A stretch of 64,000 nt of DNA from Candidatus Freyarchaeota archaeon (GTDB lineage: Archaea > Asgardarchaeota > Jordiarchaeia > Jordiarchaeales > Jordiarchaeaceae): positions 1 to 64,000 of the forward strand of contig JAUQZE010000009.1 of NCBI GenBank assembly GCA_030587365.1. The letters are read 5' to 3'. The translations under genes were made by a program, and so were the position numbers. Positions within the stretch are counted from its first letter, which is position 1, and the number at the start of each line of letters is the position of its first letter. The notes beneath the pieces are model-generated. The model had not been told where the DNA came from, searched no databases, and was given only the letters and a program-made list of their open reading frames with translations. Positions 36,026-44,523 of this stretch are shown piece after piece.

Positions 36026-37368
36026 CTCTTGACCCTCCTACTTTTTGTTAGAGCAATTGTTTCGGCAACTCTCGCCGCAGCGGCACTAGCTTGGGTAGCA
36101 GACTCAGCTATACCCCTTGGCCCCCTACAGTAACCACACGTAAAAACACCCTCTAGGGTGGTATCACAAGGTGATGCTACCGGATTTGGGCTCTTAAAGA
36201 AGCCATCCTCGTCCACCTCTAAACCCAGAATTTCAGCTAATTTTTGATTACTGGGGTGAGGCAGAAGAGCGGGGGATAAAACAACCATGTCCACCCTTAG
36301 CTTCTCCGCTCTCCGGATAAGCGTGTTTTCATAGCTAATAATGAGGTCTTTTGTCTTCGGGTCTTCCCAGATTCCTCCAGGGCGGCCCCTGATATACTTC
36401 ACTCCCAAATCGTTTCTGACTTTGTTTAAAAGTTCCTGGTAGCCCTTCCCAAAGACTCGAAGATCAATGTAAAAGACATACACTTCTGTTTCTGGGAGTA
36501 ACATTTTTACTAGGGCGGCGTCCTTCGCCGTGTATAAACAGCACACGCCGGAGCAGAAATTGTTCCCCGTCCTTCTGCTTCTTGATCCCACACACTGAAT
36601 AAACGCGATTCTTCTTGGCTTCTTCTGGTCTGAAATCCTAACAACTCTCCCTCCTGTGAGACCGTGGATACTTGTCATTTGTTCGAGGTCTAGGATTGTT
36701 ATGACGTTCTTGTATCTCTTGTATCCGTATTCCCTTATGGCAGCAGGATCATAGAGAGAAAGTCCGGTGGCTAAAACAACGGCGTCGCTTTCAATCCCAA
36801 TCTTCATATCTTCGTCACTGAAATCTATAGCATGGGTAGGGCAGACTTCTGAGCATTTCTTGCAGTTTCCATTCCTGAAATGTACACAGTTCTCTTTATC
36901 AATAACTGGAATCTGGGGAAACGCTTGTGGCACGGGGAAATAAATAGCCTTTTTCTTTCCCTGAACCATGTTAAACGCGTCAAATACTTCTACAGGACAC
37001 TTCTCAGCACAAGCACCGCAACCAGTACACCTGTCTTCATGAACAAATCGAGGCTGCTTCAAAACGCTTAGCACAAAATTTCCAACCGCACCAGAAAAAC
37101 CTGTCACATGAGTTTTCGTGAGCAATCTAATATTCGAGTGATTGTGACACTCGACCATTTTGGGTATAACCGGACATATTGAGCAATCCATGGGTACCTC
37201 AAGCTGGCAGGAAGAACAATTTAACTCAATGATACGACCACCAATACTGGGTTTTTCCTCAACCAGATACACCAACATTCCCAATTTAGCTAGTTCCAAA
37301 GCTGCCTGGATGCCGGCTACCCCGCCACCAATAACCGTAACCGAACCAACATTCTCCAATAGAATCAT
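36022..37368 (-). CDS. QmoA-like short HdrA flavoprotein with extra cysteines (448 aa)
   Basis: The second stand-alone QmoA-like protein. The FAD loop GGGVAGIQAALELA is normal. The cluster region is expanded: where its paralogues read TLDCAACILTPKM it has C51 and C54 (NCSSC) ahead of C62, C65 and C74 (DCSICPVIPKMVEC). The second ferredoxin motif is also changed to C161-x7-C169-x2-C172-x3-C176. It may thus carry an additional or relocated Fe-S cluster. It begins 15 bases after hdrB and overlaps the next hdrA. The reductase segment CSGVCCLYTAKDA is intact. Confidence 0.9.
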   Translation of the reverse strand: MILLENVGSVTVIGGGVAGIQAALELAKLGMLVYLVEEKPSIGGRIIELNCSSCQLEVPMDCSICPVIPKMVECHNHSNIRLLTKTHVTGFSGAVGNFVLSVLKQPRFVHEDRCTGCGACAEKCPVEVFDAFNMVQGKKKAIYFPVPQAFPQIPVIDKENCVHFRNGNCKKCSEVCPTHAIDFSDEDMKIGIESDAVVLATGLSLYDPAAIREYGYKRYKNVITILDLEQMTSIHGLTGGRVVRISDQKKPRRIAFIQCVGSRSRRTGNNFCSGVCCLYTAKDAALVKMLLPETEVYVFYIDLRVFGKGYQELLNKVRNDLGVKYIRGRPGGIWEDPKTKDLIISYENTLIRRAEKLRVDMVVLSPALLPHPSNQKLAEILGLEVDEDGFFKSPNPVASPCDTTLEGVFTCGYCRGPRGIAESATQASAAAARVAETIALTKSRRVKR

Positions 37369-37383
37369 TCTCCCCTTTAGAAT

Positions 37384-38274
37384 TCATTTAATCCTCTCGA
37401 GAAGCGGAGTTGGATCTATCTTGTGGAGATCCATACCTAGTTCTTTGGGTTCGATTCCCAGCGAGAGACCCAACAAGTCTGTATAGTGAAGCACAGGCAA
37501 ATTGTATAACTCCCCGGTTCTTCTCTTAAAGAGCAGTTGACCCATCTCAATTTGCAGGAAGCAGTAGGGACACGTCACAATTACACAATCCGCCTCAGCC
37601 TCCCGCGCACTATCCAGAATATCCACACTCAGGCGTAAGGCAGCTTCCTCCGCAACTTCGCCAAAAAAGGATCCGCATCCGATGCAGCAGCCAGCTCTCT
37701 CTCTATGCATAACGCTGGTAGCCCCCGTGACCTTAATAAGTTCATCAAGCTTCACGGGAAACGCCGGGTCATCAAAGGACAGATATTCTCGGGGGCGGAT
37801 CAGATGGCAACCATAAAAGGGTGCAGCTCTAATTCCCTTCAGAGTTTTAGTAACATTCTTTTTCAGGGATTCAATACCAATATCCTCGTACAGGACCGTG
37901 ACCGAATGTTTAACGCTTGCCTTGCCTCCATAAGATTTGCCCACAGCGGCTAAAAGCTCATCAACCCGACGCCGCAAATCGCCGTTTTCAGACATGAGTT
38001 TTTTCGCACGCGAAAGATTACCATAACAGCTGACGCAAAGAGTCAAAATATCTCTATTAAACTCATCAGCTACACAGAAATTTCGGGAAGTCAACGCAAG
38101 TCCGGTCACGTAATCAAAAGAATGCACCAAACAGGCAGGCATACAGCAAGTAAAATCCCCTACATCGTGAAGTTCGACATCCAGAGCCTCAAAAACCTTC
38201 CGAGCAGAAACCTCGCAGCTAAATTCTCGCGCAGAAGGCACACACCCCGGAAAAAGTGAATACTCCAGATTCAC
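37384..38274 (-). CDS. HdrB-like subunit (set 4) with non-CCG cysteine motifs
   Basis: A 296-residue HdrB homologue whose two signature motifs are altered: TCCMPAC (C43-C44-M45, plus C48) and GCCIGCG (C196-C197-I198, plus C200). Other family segments are kept (PFYGCHLIRPREY, TCPYCFLQIEMGQ). Each altered motif has gained a cysteine three positions after the pair. Cluster geometry therefore probably differs from that in classical HdrB. It overlaps hdrC by 4 bases and is followed after 15 bases by the QmoA-like gene. Confidence 0.87.
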   Translation of the reverse strand: MNLEYSLFPGCVPSAREFSCEVSARKVFEALDVELHDVGDFTCCMPACLVHSFDYVTGLALTSRNFCVADEFNRDILTLCVSCYGNLSRAKKLMSENGDLRRRVDELLAAVGKSYGGKASVKHSVTVLYEDIGIESLKKNVTKTLKGIRAAPFYGCHLIRPREYLSFDDPAFPVKLDELIKVTGATSVMHRERAGCCIGCGSFFGEVAEEAALRLSVDILDSAREAEADCVIVTCPYCFLQIEMGQLLFKRRTGELYNLPVLHYTDLLGLSLGIEPKELGMDLHKIDPTPLLERIK

Positions 38275-38768
38275 TCCCTAACCCTCCAGGTTGAGCTTTT
38301 TTCAGTTATAATCTTAATTTCCCTTAATGCCTTCTCTGAAACTGTTTCACCAATCTCCCGCAGTCCGAGCGCCGCTCGTTTCCTGTCCCGCGCCGGCGTG
38401 ACTTCCAGTGTACGGCCGGATCTCAAAATTAGCTTTATCAGGGCTGTGGGTTGCTTGGGAAAATAACCCTTCTCAACAGCGAGATTTCGGGTTAAGAGAA
38501 AAATTTCCGTAGTTTTTAGCTCTTGAGGGCATCTTTCGTAGCATGTGTAGCACCAGGCACACAGCCAGAGTTCATCCTCCGTTAATGTTTTGTTCAGGTC
38601 AAAGAAAATTTTCTGTAATAGCCCTCTAGGATTAAAGTTCTCTGGAACAACCTTCGCTACAGGGCAACTAGCCGTACAAGTACCACACCCATAACAGTAA
38701 CGTAATTTCTCAGCGTTTATCGATCTCTGCAAGAGTTCCTTTGAAATGCTTGCTATTTCCGTCTCCAA
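38271..38768 (-). CDS. HdrC-like ferredoxin subunit (set 4), first gene of the long Hdr operon
   Basis: A 165-residue HdrC with CYGCGTCTASCPVA near residue 24 and CAWCYTCYERCPQE near 67. The start codon is TTG (38766-38768) with GGAGG about 11 bases upstream. It opens a run of 15 minus-strand genes ending at 23171, with spacings from 11-base overlaps to 31 bases, and no internal gap long enough for an obvious promoter. Confidence 0.9.
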   Translation of the reverse strand: METEIASISKELLQRSINAEKLRYCYGCGTCTASCPVAKVVPENFNPRGLLQKIFFDLNKTLTEDELWLCAWCYTCYERCPQELKTTEIFLLTRNLAVEKGYFPKQPTALIKLILRSGRTLEVTPARDRKRAALGLREIGETVSEKALREIKIITEKSSTWRVRE

Positions 38769-39191
38769 TTAGCCTTTTACCTCCTAAAAAAACGGTCTAA
38801 AAAGGACTGAATTAGAATAAATTAGTTATAATTTCTTTATATGCTTTACTTCCTAGTACTAATAGCGGAATTTTTTTTAAAAAATATTACATTTTTAGGA
38901 ACAAAAATGTTCAAAAATATTCGAAAAAGAAAATATACGAGACGAATGCTTCGGCTCTACTGCGCCTTCAGAAGTGGTTCCAAAAATCTTTCGGTCGATA
39001 TAATGATGCTGTTCAGTAATGCAATTTAGCGTTTTTTGAATGAGCTTTTTAAAATAGATTTCTTTAATTCGGATTTTTTAGGACAGAAAAGTTTTTGTAT
39101 AAATAGTATACTTACTCATTATACCATGTATATTTTATAGTATATCCTCGTCTAAAAGTTTTTAAATTGCACGTTTTGGAGGCAAGAAAAA
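38769..39191. promoter_or_regulatory. Divergent promoter region of the Hdr operon and a GNAT gene
   Basis: A 423-base AT-rich region with no gene. Minus strand: GTAAAGCATATAAAGAA at about 38831-38848 has the purine-rich element plus TATA box of an archaeal promoter, about 65-80 bases before the hdrC start. Plus strand: TTTTTGTATAAATAG near 39092-39105 and GGAGG at 39178-39182 serve the GNAT gene. Several short T/A runs but no clear inverted operator were found. Confidence 0.45.
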
Positions 39192-39677
39192 ATGGGATTA
39201 ACAACCGAAGAAGTTCCTATTCAGGTAGAAAGGGTGACAGAGTACGATTATGATGATGCCACAAAACTAATGCTGTGCCTATGCGAATTCATGGAAACAA
39301 AATTCTATGAAGAACGCTGGCAAAGCACTTTCGAAAAACACATCCTTGAACCCGAAAATTATGCGGGATTCATTGCAAGGAGAGGAGACACCCCTGTGGG
39401 CATGGTTTTCGTGGAGGTTAAAGGCAAATCAGGGTTAATAAAAAACGTGTATATTATTCCTGAGGAAAGAAATACTGTAGTTGTCGGACCCGCTAGATTT
39501 CCTAAGACAGAAACACACCTAGGAGAACTTCTCTTGCAAAAAGCCATCGAATTTATACACGAAAAGGGAGGCAAAGAAGCACTAATTAATCTAAAGAAAG
39601 GCGTGAAACCCGCTGAGAAACTATACCAAAGAATGGGATTTACAGAGAAGTACATCGTCCTCTCAAAAAAATTATAG
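39192..39677 (+). CDS. GNAT-like acetyltransferase (161 aa)
   Basis: Probably an acetyl-CoA-dependent N-acetyltransferase. The fold order (GFIARRGDTPVGMVFVEV, then LIKNVYIIPEERNTVV, then the helix beginning HLGELLLQKAIEFIHEKGG, then AEKLYQRMGFTEKYIVLSKKL) fits GNAT. The pyrophosphate loop Q/R-x-x-G-x-G/A is not recognisable, and an unusual insertion (GPARFPKTETH) sits at its place, so substrate or activity may be altered. GGAGG lies 9 bases before the ATG. It is divergent from the long Hdr operon. Confidence 0.75.
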   Translation: MGLTTEEVPIQVERVTEYDYDDATKLMLCLCEFMETKFYEERWQSTFEKHILEPENYAGFIARRGDTPVGMVFVEVKGKSGLIKNVYIIPEERNTVVVGPARFPKTETHLGELLLQKAIEFIHEKGGKEALINLKKGVKPAEKLYQRMGFTEKYIVLSKKL

Positions 39678-39835
39678 AAAAGTAAGAAGCCTCGTTTAAT
39701 TATTAATATCCCCCCAAAAATTTTTACTACAATGATTAAAATCTGCAACTGCTTTTTCTCACTGTATATTGCTAAGTGGTAGTAACAAAATTAAGTAGAC
39801 TTGGATGTTTCTTAATTGATTAAGAGATGATTAAA

Positions 39836-40128
39836 ATGAAACAATCCAAGTCTGCCAATATTAATGATTGCCGCGCGTTCTCTTTGCTTTTTCGGAAGCG
39901 ACTGGCGGAGATCTCTCCCGCAGACCTTGAAGGATTCTCGGACTACGCCAAAGGAACACGGAAATCATACGCTGCTGGCACCTTAACTCCTAGAAAACAT
40001 CCTTGAAGAATACCAGATCTCAAAGAGCAGGTCCTTCACACTAATCCAGAAATTCATTCAAGGAGGACACTTGGCACTGGAGGACAGAAGAGGCAGTCCG
40101 CCCACTGCGCGGAAGCTCGGCAGCTGAT
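39836..40128 (+). pseudogene. Frameshifted N-terminal transposase relic
   Basis: The first part reads MKQSKSANINDCRAFSLLFR and continues to KGTRKSY before going out of frame to a TGA at 40004-40006. A shifted frame from about 39991 continues ENILEEYQISKSRSFTLIQK then GGHLALEDRRGSPPTARKL to a TGA near 40128. Together they look like the helix-turn-helix N-terminal part of a transposase, with at least one frameshift and no catalytic domain. It may or may not be related to the fragment at 2-220. Confidence 0.5.
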
Positions 40129-40188
40129 ACAAGTGACTGGCAAATATTACAAGGAAACATCTAGTCTGCTTATTTATGTTACAGTACA

Positions 40189-40575
40189 TTACCATTCTGT
40201 TTTCACAGATTTCAAAAGAGAAAGTAGTCTGAGAAAACCTTTGAGTCGTTTTAGAAGTGATAGTAAGTGGCCTTTCAACTTTATCCTTCCACTCATAATG
40301 GTTTTAACGGGATCCACCTCTCCTTGAAGCAGTTTTTTCCAATTTTCCCATGTTGCCTCAAAATTATAATCTCCGACAAATTCTGGTTTAGCAAGGTCAA
40401 TTTCGCCGGGCTTACCATCAACAATACTGAAAGAAATTGGTGTTATATCTGGTTTATCTACGACTCTGTAAGTGTGTATTGTCGTTACTCCTTTAAGCAG
40501 TTTCTGAGCCTCTTCATCTTCTAACCAATGCTTCTTTAACTCCTCAAACCACTCGACTGTACACCACTTTGGCAT
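40189..40575 (-). CDS. SCP2 sterol-carrier-like domain protein
   Basis: A 128-residue protein whose second half (ATWENWKKLLQGEVDPVKTI, then MSGRIKLKGHLLSLLKRLKG) is the signature of SCP2 lipid-binding domains. These bind fatty acyl chains or similar hydrophobic ligands in a tunnel. It lies 3 bases after the Fe-S oxidase gene and is thus the third gene of an FAD-oxidase/Fe-S/SCP2 operon, suggesting a hydrophobic or acyl substrate for that oxidase. The C-terminus (LLSLLKSVKTEW) is intact relative to the family. Confidence 0.8.
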   Translation of the reverse strand: MPKWCTVEWFEELKKHWLEDEEAQKLLKGVTTIHTYRVVDKPDITPISFSIVDGKPGEIDLAKPEFVGDYNFEATWENWKKLLQGEVDPVKTIMSGRIKLKGHLLSLLKRLKGFLRLLSLLKSVKTEW

Positions 40576-40578
40576 TTT

Positions 40579-41757
40579 TTACGCCGCCTCCATTGATTTT
40601 ATTACCAATTCTGTTATATCATAAAATTTTAGTTTGCTTCCATTCTTGTTAATGGCGTCTGTGATGTTTGTTTTGCAGGAAGGACAGGCAGAAACGATGG
40701 CTTTTGCTCCGGTTTTTTCGGCTTGTTTTATTTTGACGCCCGCTATTTCTACAGCCATACCTGGATGAACAAGTTTTAATGCGCCTCCACTGCCACAACA
40801 CCACGAATTCTTTTCAGTTGGAAACATTTCAATTAGTTTCAGCTTGGGAATGGCTTTTATTATTTCCCTAGGTACAGAGTAGAGACCGAGATGTCTACCT
40901 AAATGGCAGGGATCATGATAGGTTACCTTTTGGTTTATGCCCTGCTTCAGCTTGATTTTCCCCTCCTTTATGAGTTCATTTATGAGTTCCGTTATGTGTA
41001 TGAGTTTGAATGGAAGCTTCCCCACGAGCTTGGGGTAATCTATCATCATACTTCTATAACAACCCGAACATGCAAAGACAACCCTTTTCGCACCAGCGTC
41101 CTTTAATGCCTTTCCGTTTTTCTCCGCATATTCTTTTGCCAAATTTATGAAACCAGCCGAATTGGCGGGAAAACCGCAGCACACCTCGTTCTCAAGAATC
41201 GAAAAATCTACACCAGCAGCTTTAAGTATATTAGCGCTATTCTTAGCTATCTCTGGTCTTTGATAAGCGGGGGTACAGCCCACGAAGAGTATTGTATCAG
41301 ATTTTCCTGTGGGTATGTCCAAGCCATCTGCCCATTTAAACCTGTCCTTGTGATCCTCACCGGAAGGGTTATTATGATTTTCAATATTCCGAGCCAGATA
41401 CTGATAAGCCTTGGGAGCTAAACCTAAATCGACACAGTCAGCTCTCATGGCTTCTGTTATTTCACCAGGATTGATCAGGGGGAGTCCTGTTCTGGTATCT
41501 TTAGCTCCACACTGCTCCATGCAGCTCCAGCATCCAACACACATGATGAGAACTTCGGCAAGTTCTTTTGAATACTGAAGATCACCTTCTAGAATCCCTC
41601 TTGCTATAGAAACTTTTCCCCTAGGAAAATTGTATTCGAAACCTGAACTAAACTCACCCGTGGGGCACACTCGCTCAATGTAATAATTGTATTTGGTACG
41701 ACACATACCACACCTGGTACATCTCATAACGTTATACATGTATTCATCTACTCTCAT
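40579..41757 (-). CDS. GlcF/HdrD-like Fe-S oxidoreductase subunit (second copy)
   Basis: A 392-residue protein with an N-terminal ferredoxin pair and two CCG domains. The first ferredoxin motif is stretched (CTRCGMC, then a Cys about 14 residues later in RVCPTG). The second is CVGCWSCMEQCG. The CCG motifs are VCCGFPANS and WCCGSGGALK. Conserved CCG-domain segments YHDPCHLGRHLGLY and ACPSCKTNI are shared with the copy at 904-2091. Its start overlaps the upstream FAD oxidase stop by 4 bases. Confidence 0.85.
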   Translation of the reverse strand: MRVDEYMYNVMRCTRCGMCRTKYNYYIERVCPTGEFSSGFEYNFPRGKVSIARGILEGDLQYSKELAEVLIMCVGCWSCMEQCGAKDTRTGLPLINPGEITEAMRADCVDLGLAPKAYQYLARNIENHNNPSGEDHKDRFKWADGLDIPTGKSDTILFVGCTPAYQRPEIAKNSANILKAAGVDFSILENEVCCGFPANSAGFINLAKEYAEKNGKALKDAGAKRVVFACSGCYRSMMIDYPKLVGKLPFKLIHITELINELIKEGKIKLKQGINQKVTYHDPCHLGRHLGLYSVPREIIKAIPKLKLIEMFPTEKNSWCCGSGGALKLVHPGMAVEIAGVKIKQAEKTGAKAIVSACPSCKTNITDAINKNGSKLKFYDITELVIKSMEAA

Positions 41758-43223
41758 TTTTTTCCTCCCTCCAATTTGTAGAAGCCCGGATTTAGGATGT
41801 TATTTGGGTCAAGTGTCTTCTTCAGTGTACGTATAAAATCATGGAATACCGGAGACCAATATGCCGCGGTGGTATCCCAAAGATGGTAACCAGCTCCGAC
41901 GCCCAAAAATGCTCCTGATTTCAAAACGCGCTCGCGAAACTCCCTACCTATTTTCAAGACTTTTTTGGTACATTCGGGAATGCTATCATCAAAAAAGATA
42001 TCTGTTGATGCATAGACATAGTTACGCTCGACTGGATTATAGCCATCAAATCTGATACAACCGTACTCATCGAGGCCCTCCTCTTCGTATCTCTTATCTA
42101 AGAACTCCACCATATCCAAAAAGATTCTAGGAAAATCTTCAATGCTGGCAATCCATTCCGTCCAATTCCACATACCCATCGTGATAAAATTGCCGAACTC
42201 TCGAAGTAACTCACCATAAACCTTCGATCGCCCCCAGTAACCTATCGCCGTTTCATTCATTTCCATGGGTCCCGGTTTACCTTCCACTTCTTCAACAAGT
42301 TTTTCTAAGTATTGGAATTTGAGATCCATTTCCTCCTGTGAGTTTCCTTCGATTTTGTATAGTAAACTCCATGCTTCTTCACCACAGAACCTACCTGTTG
42401 TTCTCGGGTGGAATCCAGTTACTGTATAGTATGGAATCGGCTCAATTTTCATTAACCCTTTCTGAACCCTCCATAAATCGTCGAATGAATCGAAGAGGTA
42501 GCTTCCACCTTTGGAAAATTCTAATACTTGTGTAATTTTTAGTGTTGCTTCTGTCTTTATACCAAAGATCCCACTATCCCCGAGGAATATTCCTGTAATA
42601 TCTGGCCCAGCAACATCCCGTGCGAAGGTTTTCTTTGTATGTATCTGTCTTCCAGGTCCTCCTCCGGTCTGAAGGACTCTTCCATCAGGGAGTACCACAG
42701 TTAAACCGAGAATATGATTATTATAAACTCCTGTCGAAAACTTTCTGATCAACCCTCCGCCGTATACACCACTTATGAAACCCCCAAGGGTGACAACGTA
42801 AGAAGGACCAGCTGGGGTTTCTACATGTAGCCCACGCTTCTCTAATTCGGTATCCAATTCATTTATAATAATTCCCGCCTCAGCAGTAACGGTCATACTT
42901 TCTTCGTCTATATCAATTATCTTATTCATTCGAGTCAAATCTACGACAATACTTTTACCGGGCACTCCGGGTGGATTACCATGAATCGAGACACGGCCTC
43001 CACTCGGAATTAAAGGGGTAAGGGTTTGATTTGCTAGTTTAACAATCTCTGAAACTTCTTCAGTGTTAGCGGGTCGAACAATTATTCCAGGAATCTCTGG
43101 TGGATAAGCACTGGATTCACGAGAATATGCATACACCGCAAAATCTTGGTCTGCAACGTATCTGGAACCAACTATACCTACTAACGAGTCATATAATGGA
43201 TTATGCTCTTTGACCACCCTCAT
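41754..43223 (-). CDS. FAD-binding oxidase, PCMH type (second copy)
   Basis: A 489-residue flavoprotein with the PCMH FAD-binding domain (LIPSGGRVSIHGNPPG near residue 75, AGPSYVVTLGGFISGVYGGG near 140). The C-terminal region lacks the HGVG and HIGDGNVH motifs of GlcD and instead ends GAGYHLWDTTAAYWSPVFHD, then LDPNNILNPGFYKL. It therefore belongs to a different substrate branch, closer in layout to phenol/alcohol-oxidising VAO enzymes. It is the first gene of an operon with a Fe-S subunit and an SCP2 protein. The 272 bases upstream (43224-43495) hold its promoter and gene debris. Confidence 0.83.
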   Translation of the reverse strand: MRVVKEHNPLYDSLVGIVGSRYVADQDFAVYAYSRESSAYPPEIPGIIVRPANTEEVSEIVKLANQTLTPLIPSGGRVSIHGNPPGVPGKSIVVDLTRMNKIIDIDEESMTVTAEAGIIINELDTELEKRGLHVETPAGPSYVVTLGGFISGVYGGGLIRKFSTGVYNNHILGLTVVLPDGRVLQTGGGPGRQIHTKKTFARDVAGPDITGIFLGDSGIFGIKTEATLKITQVLEFSKGGSYLFDSFDDLWRVQKGLMKIEPIPYYTVTGFHPRTTGRFCGEEAWSLLYKIEGNSQEEMDLKFQYLEKLVEEVEGKPGPMEMNETAIGYWGRSKVYGELLREFGNFITMGMWNWTEWIASIEDFPRIFLDMVEFLDKRYEEEGLDEYGCIRFDGYNPVERNYVYASTDIFFDDSIPECTKKVLKIGREFRERVLKSGAFLGVGAGYHLWDTTAAYWSPVFHDFIRTLKKTLDPNNILNPGFYKLEGGKK

Positions 43224-43372
43224 AATAACATCTCCCTTCCAAAGCGTAAAAACGCTAACAAGTTATTAATAGAATGATTTCAATATATTTAATTTAAATT
43301 ATATTTGCTTTCAATATATTTAAGTTTTATCTCAAAACTCTCTTTAAAAAATAAAAAGAAGATTTAGGAAGG

Positions 43373-43499
43373 AGCTGAAAAATATGCTATTAGACTAATA
43401 GAACAGAGAATATTGTAAATCCAAGAGTGGTTCAGAGAAGCTGCCGTTGAGGTGGGACTAAACTTCTCTGAAATCCTCATCGCCCTAATGAATGATTAG
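43373..43499 (+). pseudogene. Debris of a small gene
   Basis: A frame reading AEKYAIRLIEQRIL to a stop and, after a shift, IQEWFREAAVEVGLNFSEIL ending in a TAG at the edge of the next gene. Preceded by AGGAAGGAGC, a ribosome-site-like sequence. It looks like the broken remains of a small helical protein. No family could be assigned. Confidence 0.25.
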
Positions 43500-44200
43500 G
43501 TCATGTAACAATTCGCTATACACTGTGGTTTATCGAATTCTAAGAGTTTATAGTCCCATTCGTATCCTGTAAGTAATTTAAAAAACTGGCATACAACTGA
43601 ACTGTGACCGCATTGCAATCCGCCGACTGGGCGTTTCATCAAGCCCTCATCGAAACACATTCTGCATCCGTCCTTAACGTAACACTCTGGGAAGATTATG
43701 TCTACGCTTCCATCTTCATTCTTCTTATATCCAAATTCGTGGTGAGCAACTCCTACCTCAACCCAAGTCTGGCGATACTTGGATAGAAGATCGTCTAAAT
43801 TAACATTCCTCTCTTTAATGTTTGGGCTTTTCGTCATAGTTCTAGAAAAACCTATCGCCCCAGTCTGAGTTCCTGCTCCAGTTTGGCCCTGTAGTTCGTT
43901 TTCAGTCTTGAACTGGGAGTATAGAATTGCGCTGTAGGCGATGGGGTGTTTATCGGATATTGAAATTAGAAAATCTGCCATCTGTTCCAAGGTTTCGATA
44001 TCTTCGGGTGGCTCCTCTCCAATTTTTTGAGCAACAAACCATCGAAAGTTCTTTATTATTTTAGAGCTGAACACGGGCCCATACATTTTTTCTTCTTCTC
44101 TCAGCGAACTTATAGCTAGCTTTGTGAAGGCACTGGGCGGGGGCAGTTTATACGGAGCCTTTTCAAACATTTTAAAATCAGAAAGTTTCAATTCCTTCAC
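43496..44200 (-). CDS. Cys-rich protein with V4R-like C-terminus (234 aa)
   Basis: Not securely recognised. The C-terminal third resembles V4R (4-vinyl reductase/hydrocarbon-binding) domains in its pattern of Cys and a hydrophobic helix: GCRMCFDEGL, then QCGHSSVVCQFFKLLTGYEW, then EFDKPQCIANCYM. These five or more cysteines could bind a metal or Fe-S cluster. The N-terminal part is helical and charged. Start ATG at 44198-44200. It is monocistronic, beside another possible V4R-like gene (44524-44982) on the same strand. Confidence 0.6.
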   Translation of the reverse strand: MKELKLSDFKMFEKAPYKLPPPSAFTKLAISSLREEEKMYGPVFSSKIIKNFRWFVAQKIGEEPPEDIETLEQMADFLISISDKHPIAYSAILYSQFKTENELQGQTGAGTQTGAIGFSRTMTKSPNIKERNVNLDDLLSKYRQTWVEVGVAHHEFGYKKNEDGSVDIIFPECYVKDGCRMCFDEGLMKRPVGGLQCGHSSVVCQFFKLLTGYEWDYKLLEFDKPQCIANCYMT

Positions 44201-44523
44201 TTTCCAACACCTCGCTTGATATAATTCTGGCTATAACATATTTATGACTAAAGTCATAGCTAAAAAATTATATATTTCACAACATAAAAACATTTTCACC
44301 AATTGTACATTCTGCCTGCTACAGTTAAAGAGAGTCCTAGACCAAAAGAAAGAAGTCTGATTCAAACTACACGACTTCTACGAACTGTTTGCCGACGCCT
44401 ACACACCAAAAACCTAAATTATCTATTTCTATCCCCAGAAAAACATGTATTAAATGAGCAATTCGAAGAGATTGTCAAGGTCAGTAAGGTGAGGGTTTTA
44501 CACTCTTACGTCAAAGTTGTAAT
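44201..44523. other. Interval with possible gene debris
   Basis: These 323 bases hold the promoter side of the Cys-rich gene and, on the plus strand, a short broken frame (KLHDFYELFADAYTPKT near 44360-44415) that looks like the tail of a lost gene. Neither strand offers an intact supported gene. Confidence 0.3.

Noticed and set aside
19243..38768. Hydrogenase or formate dehydrogenase subunits within the Hdr cluster
   Set aside because: None of the 18 genes carries the NiFe or molybdopterin motifs; only MvhD-type carriers are present.
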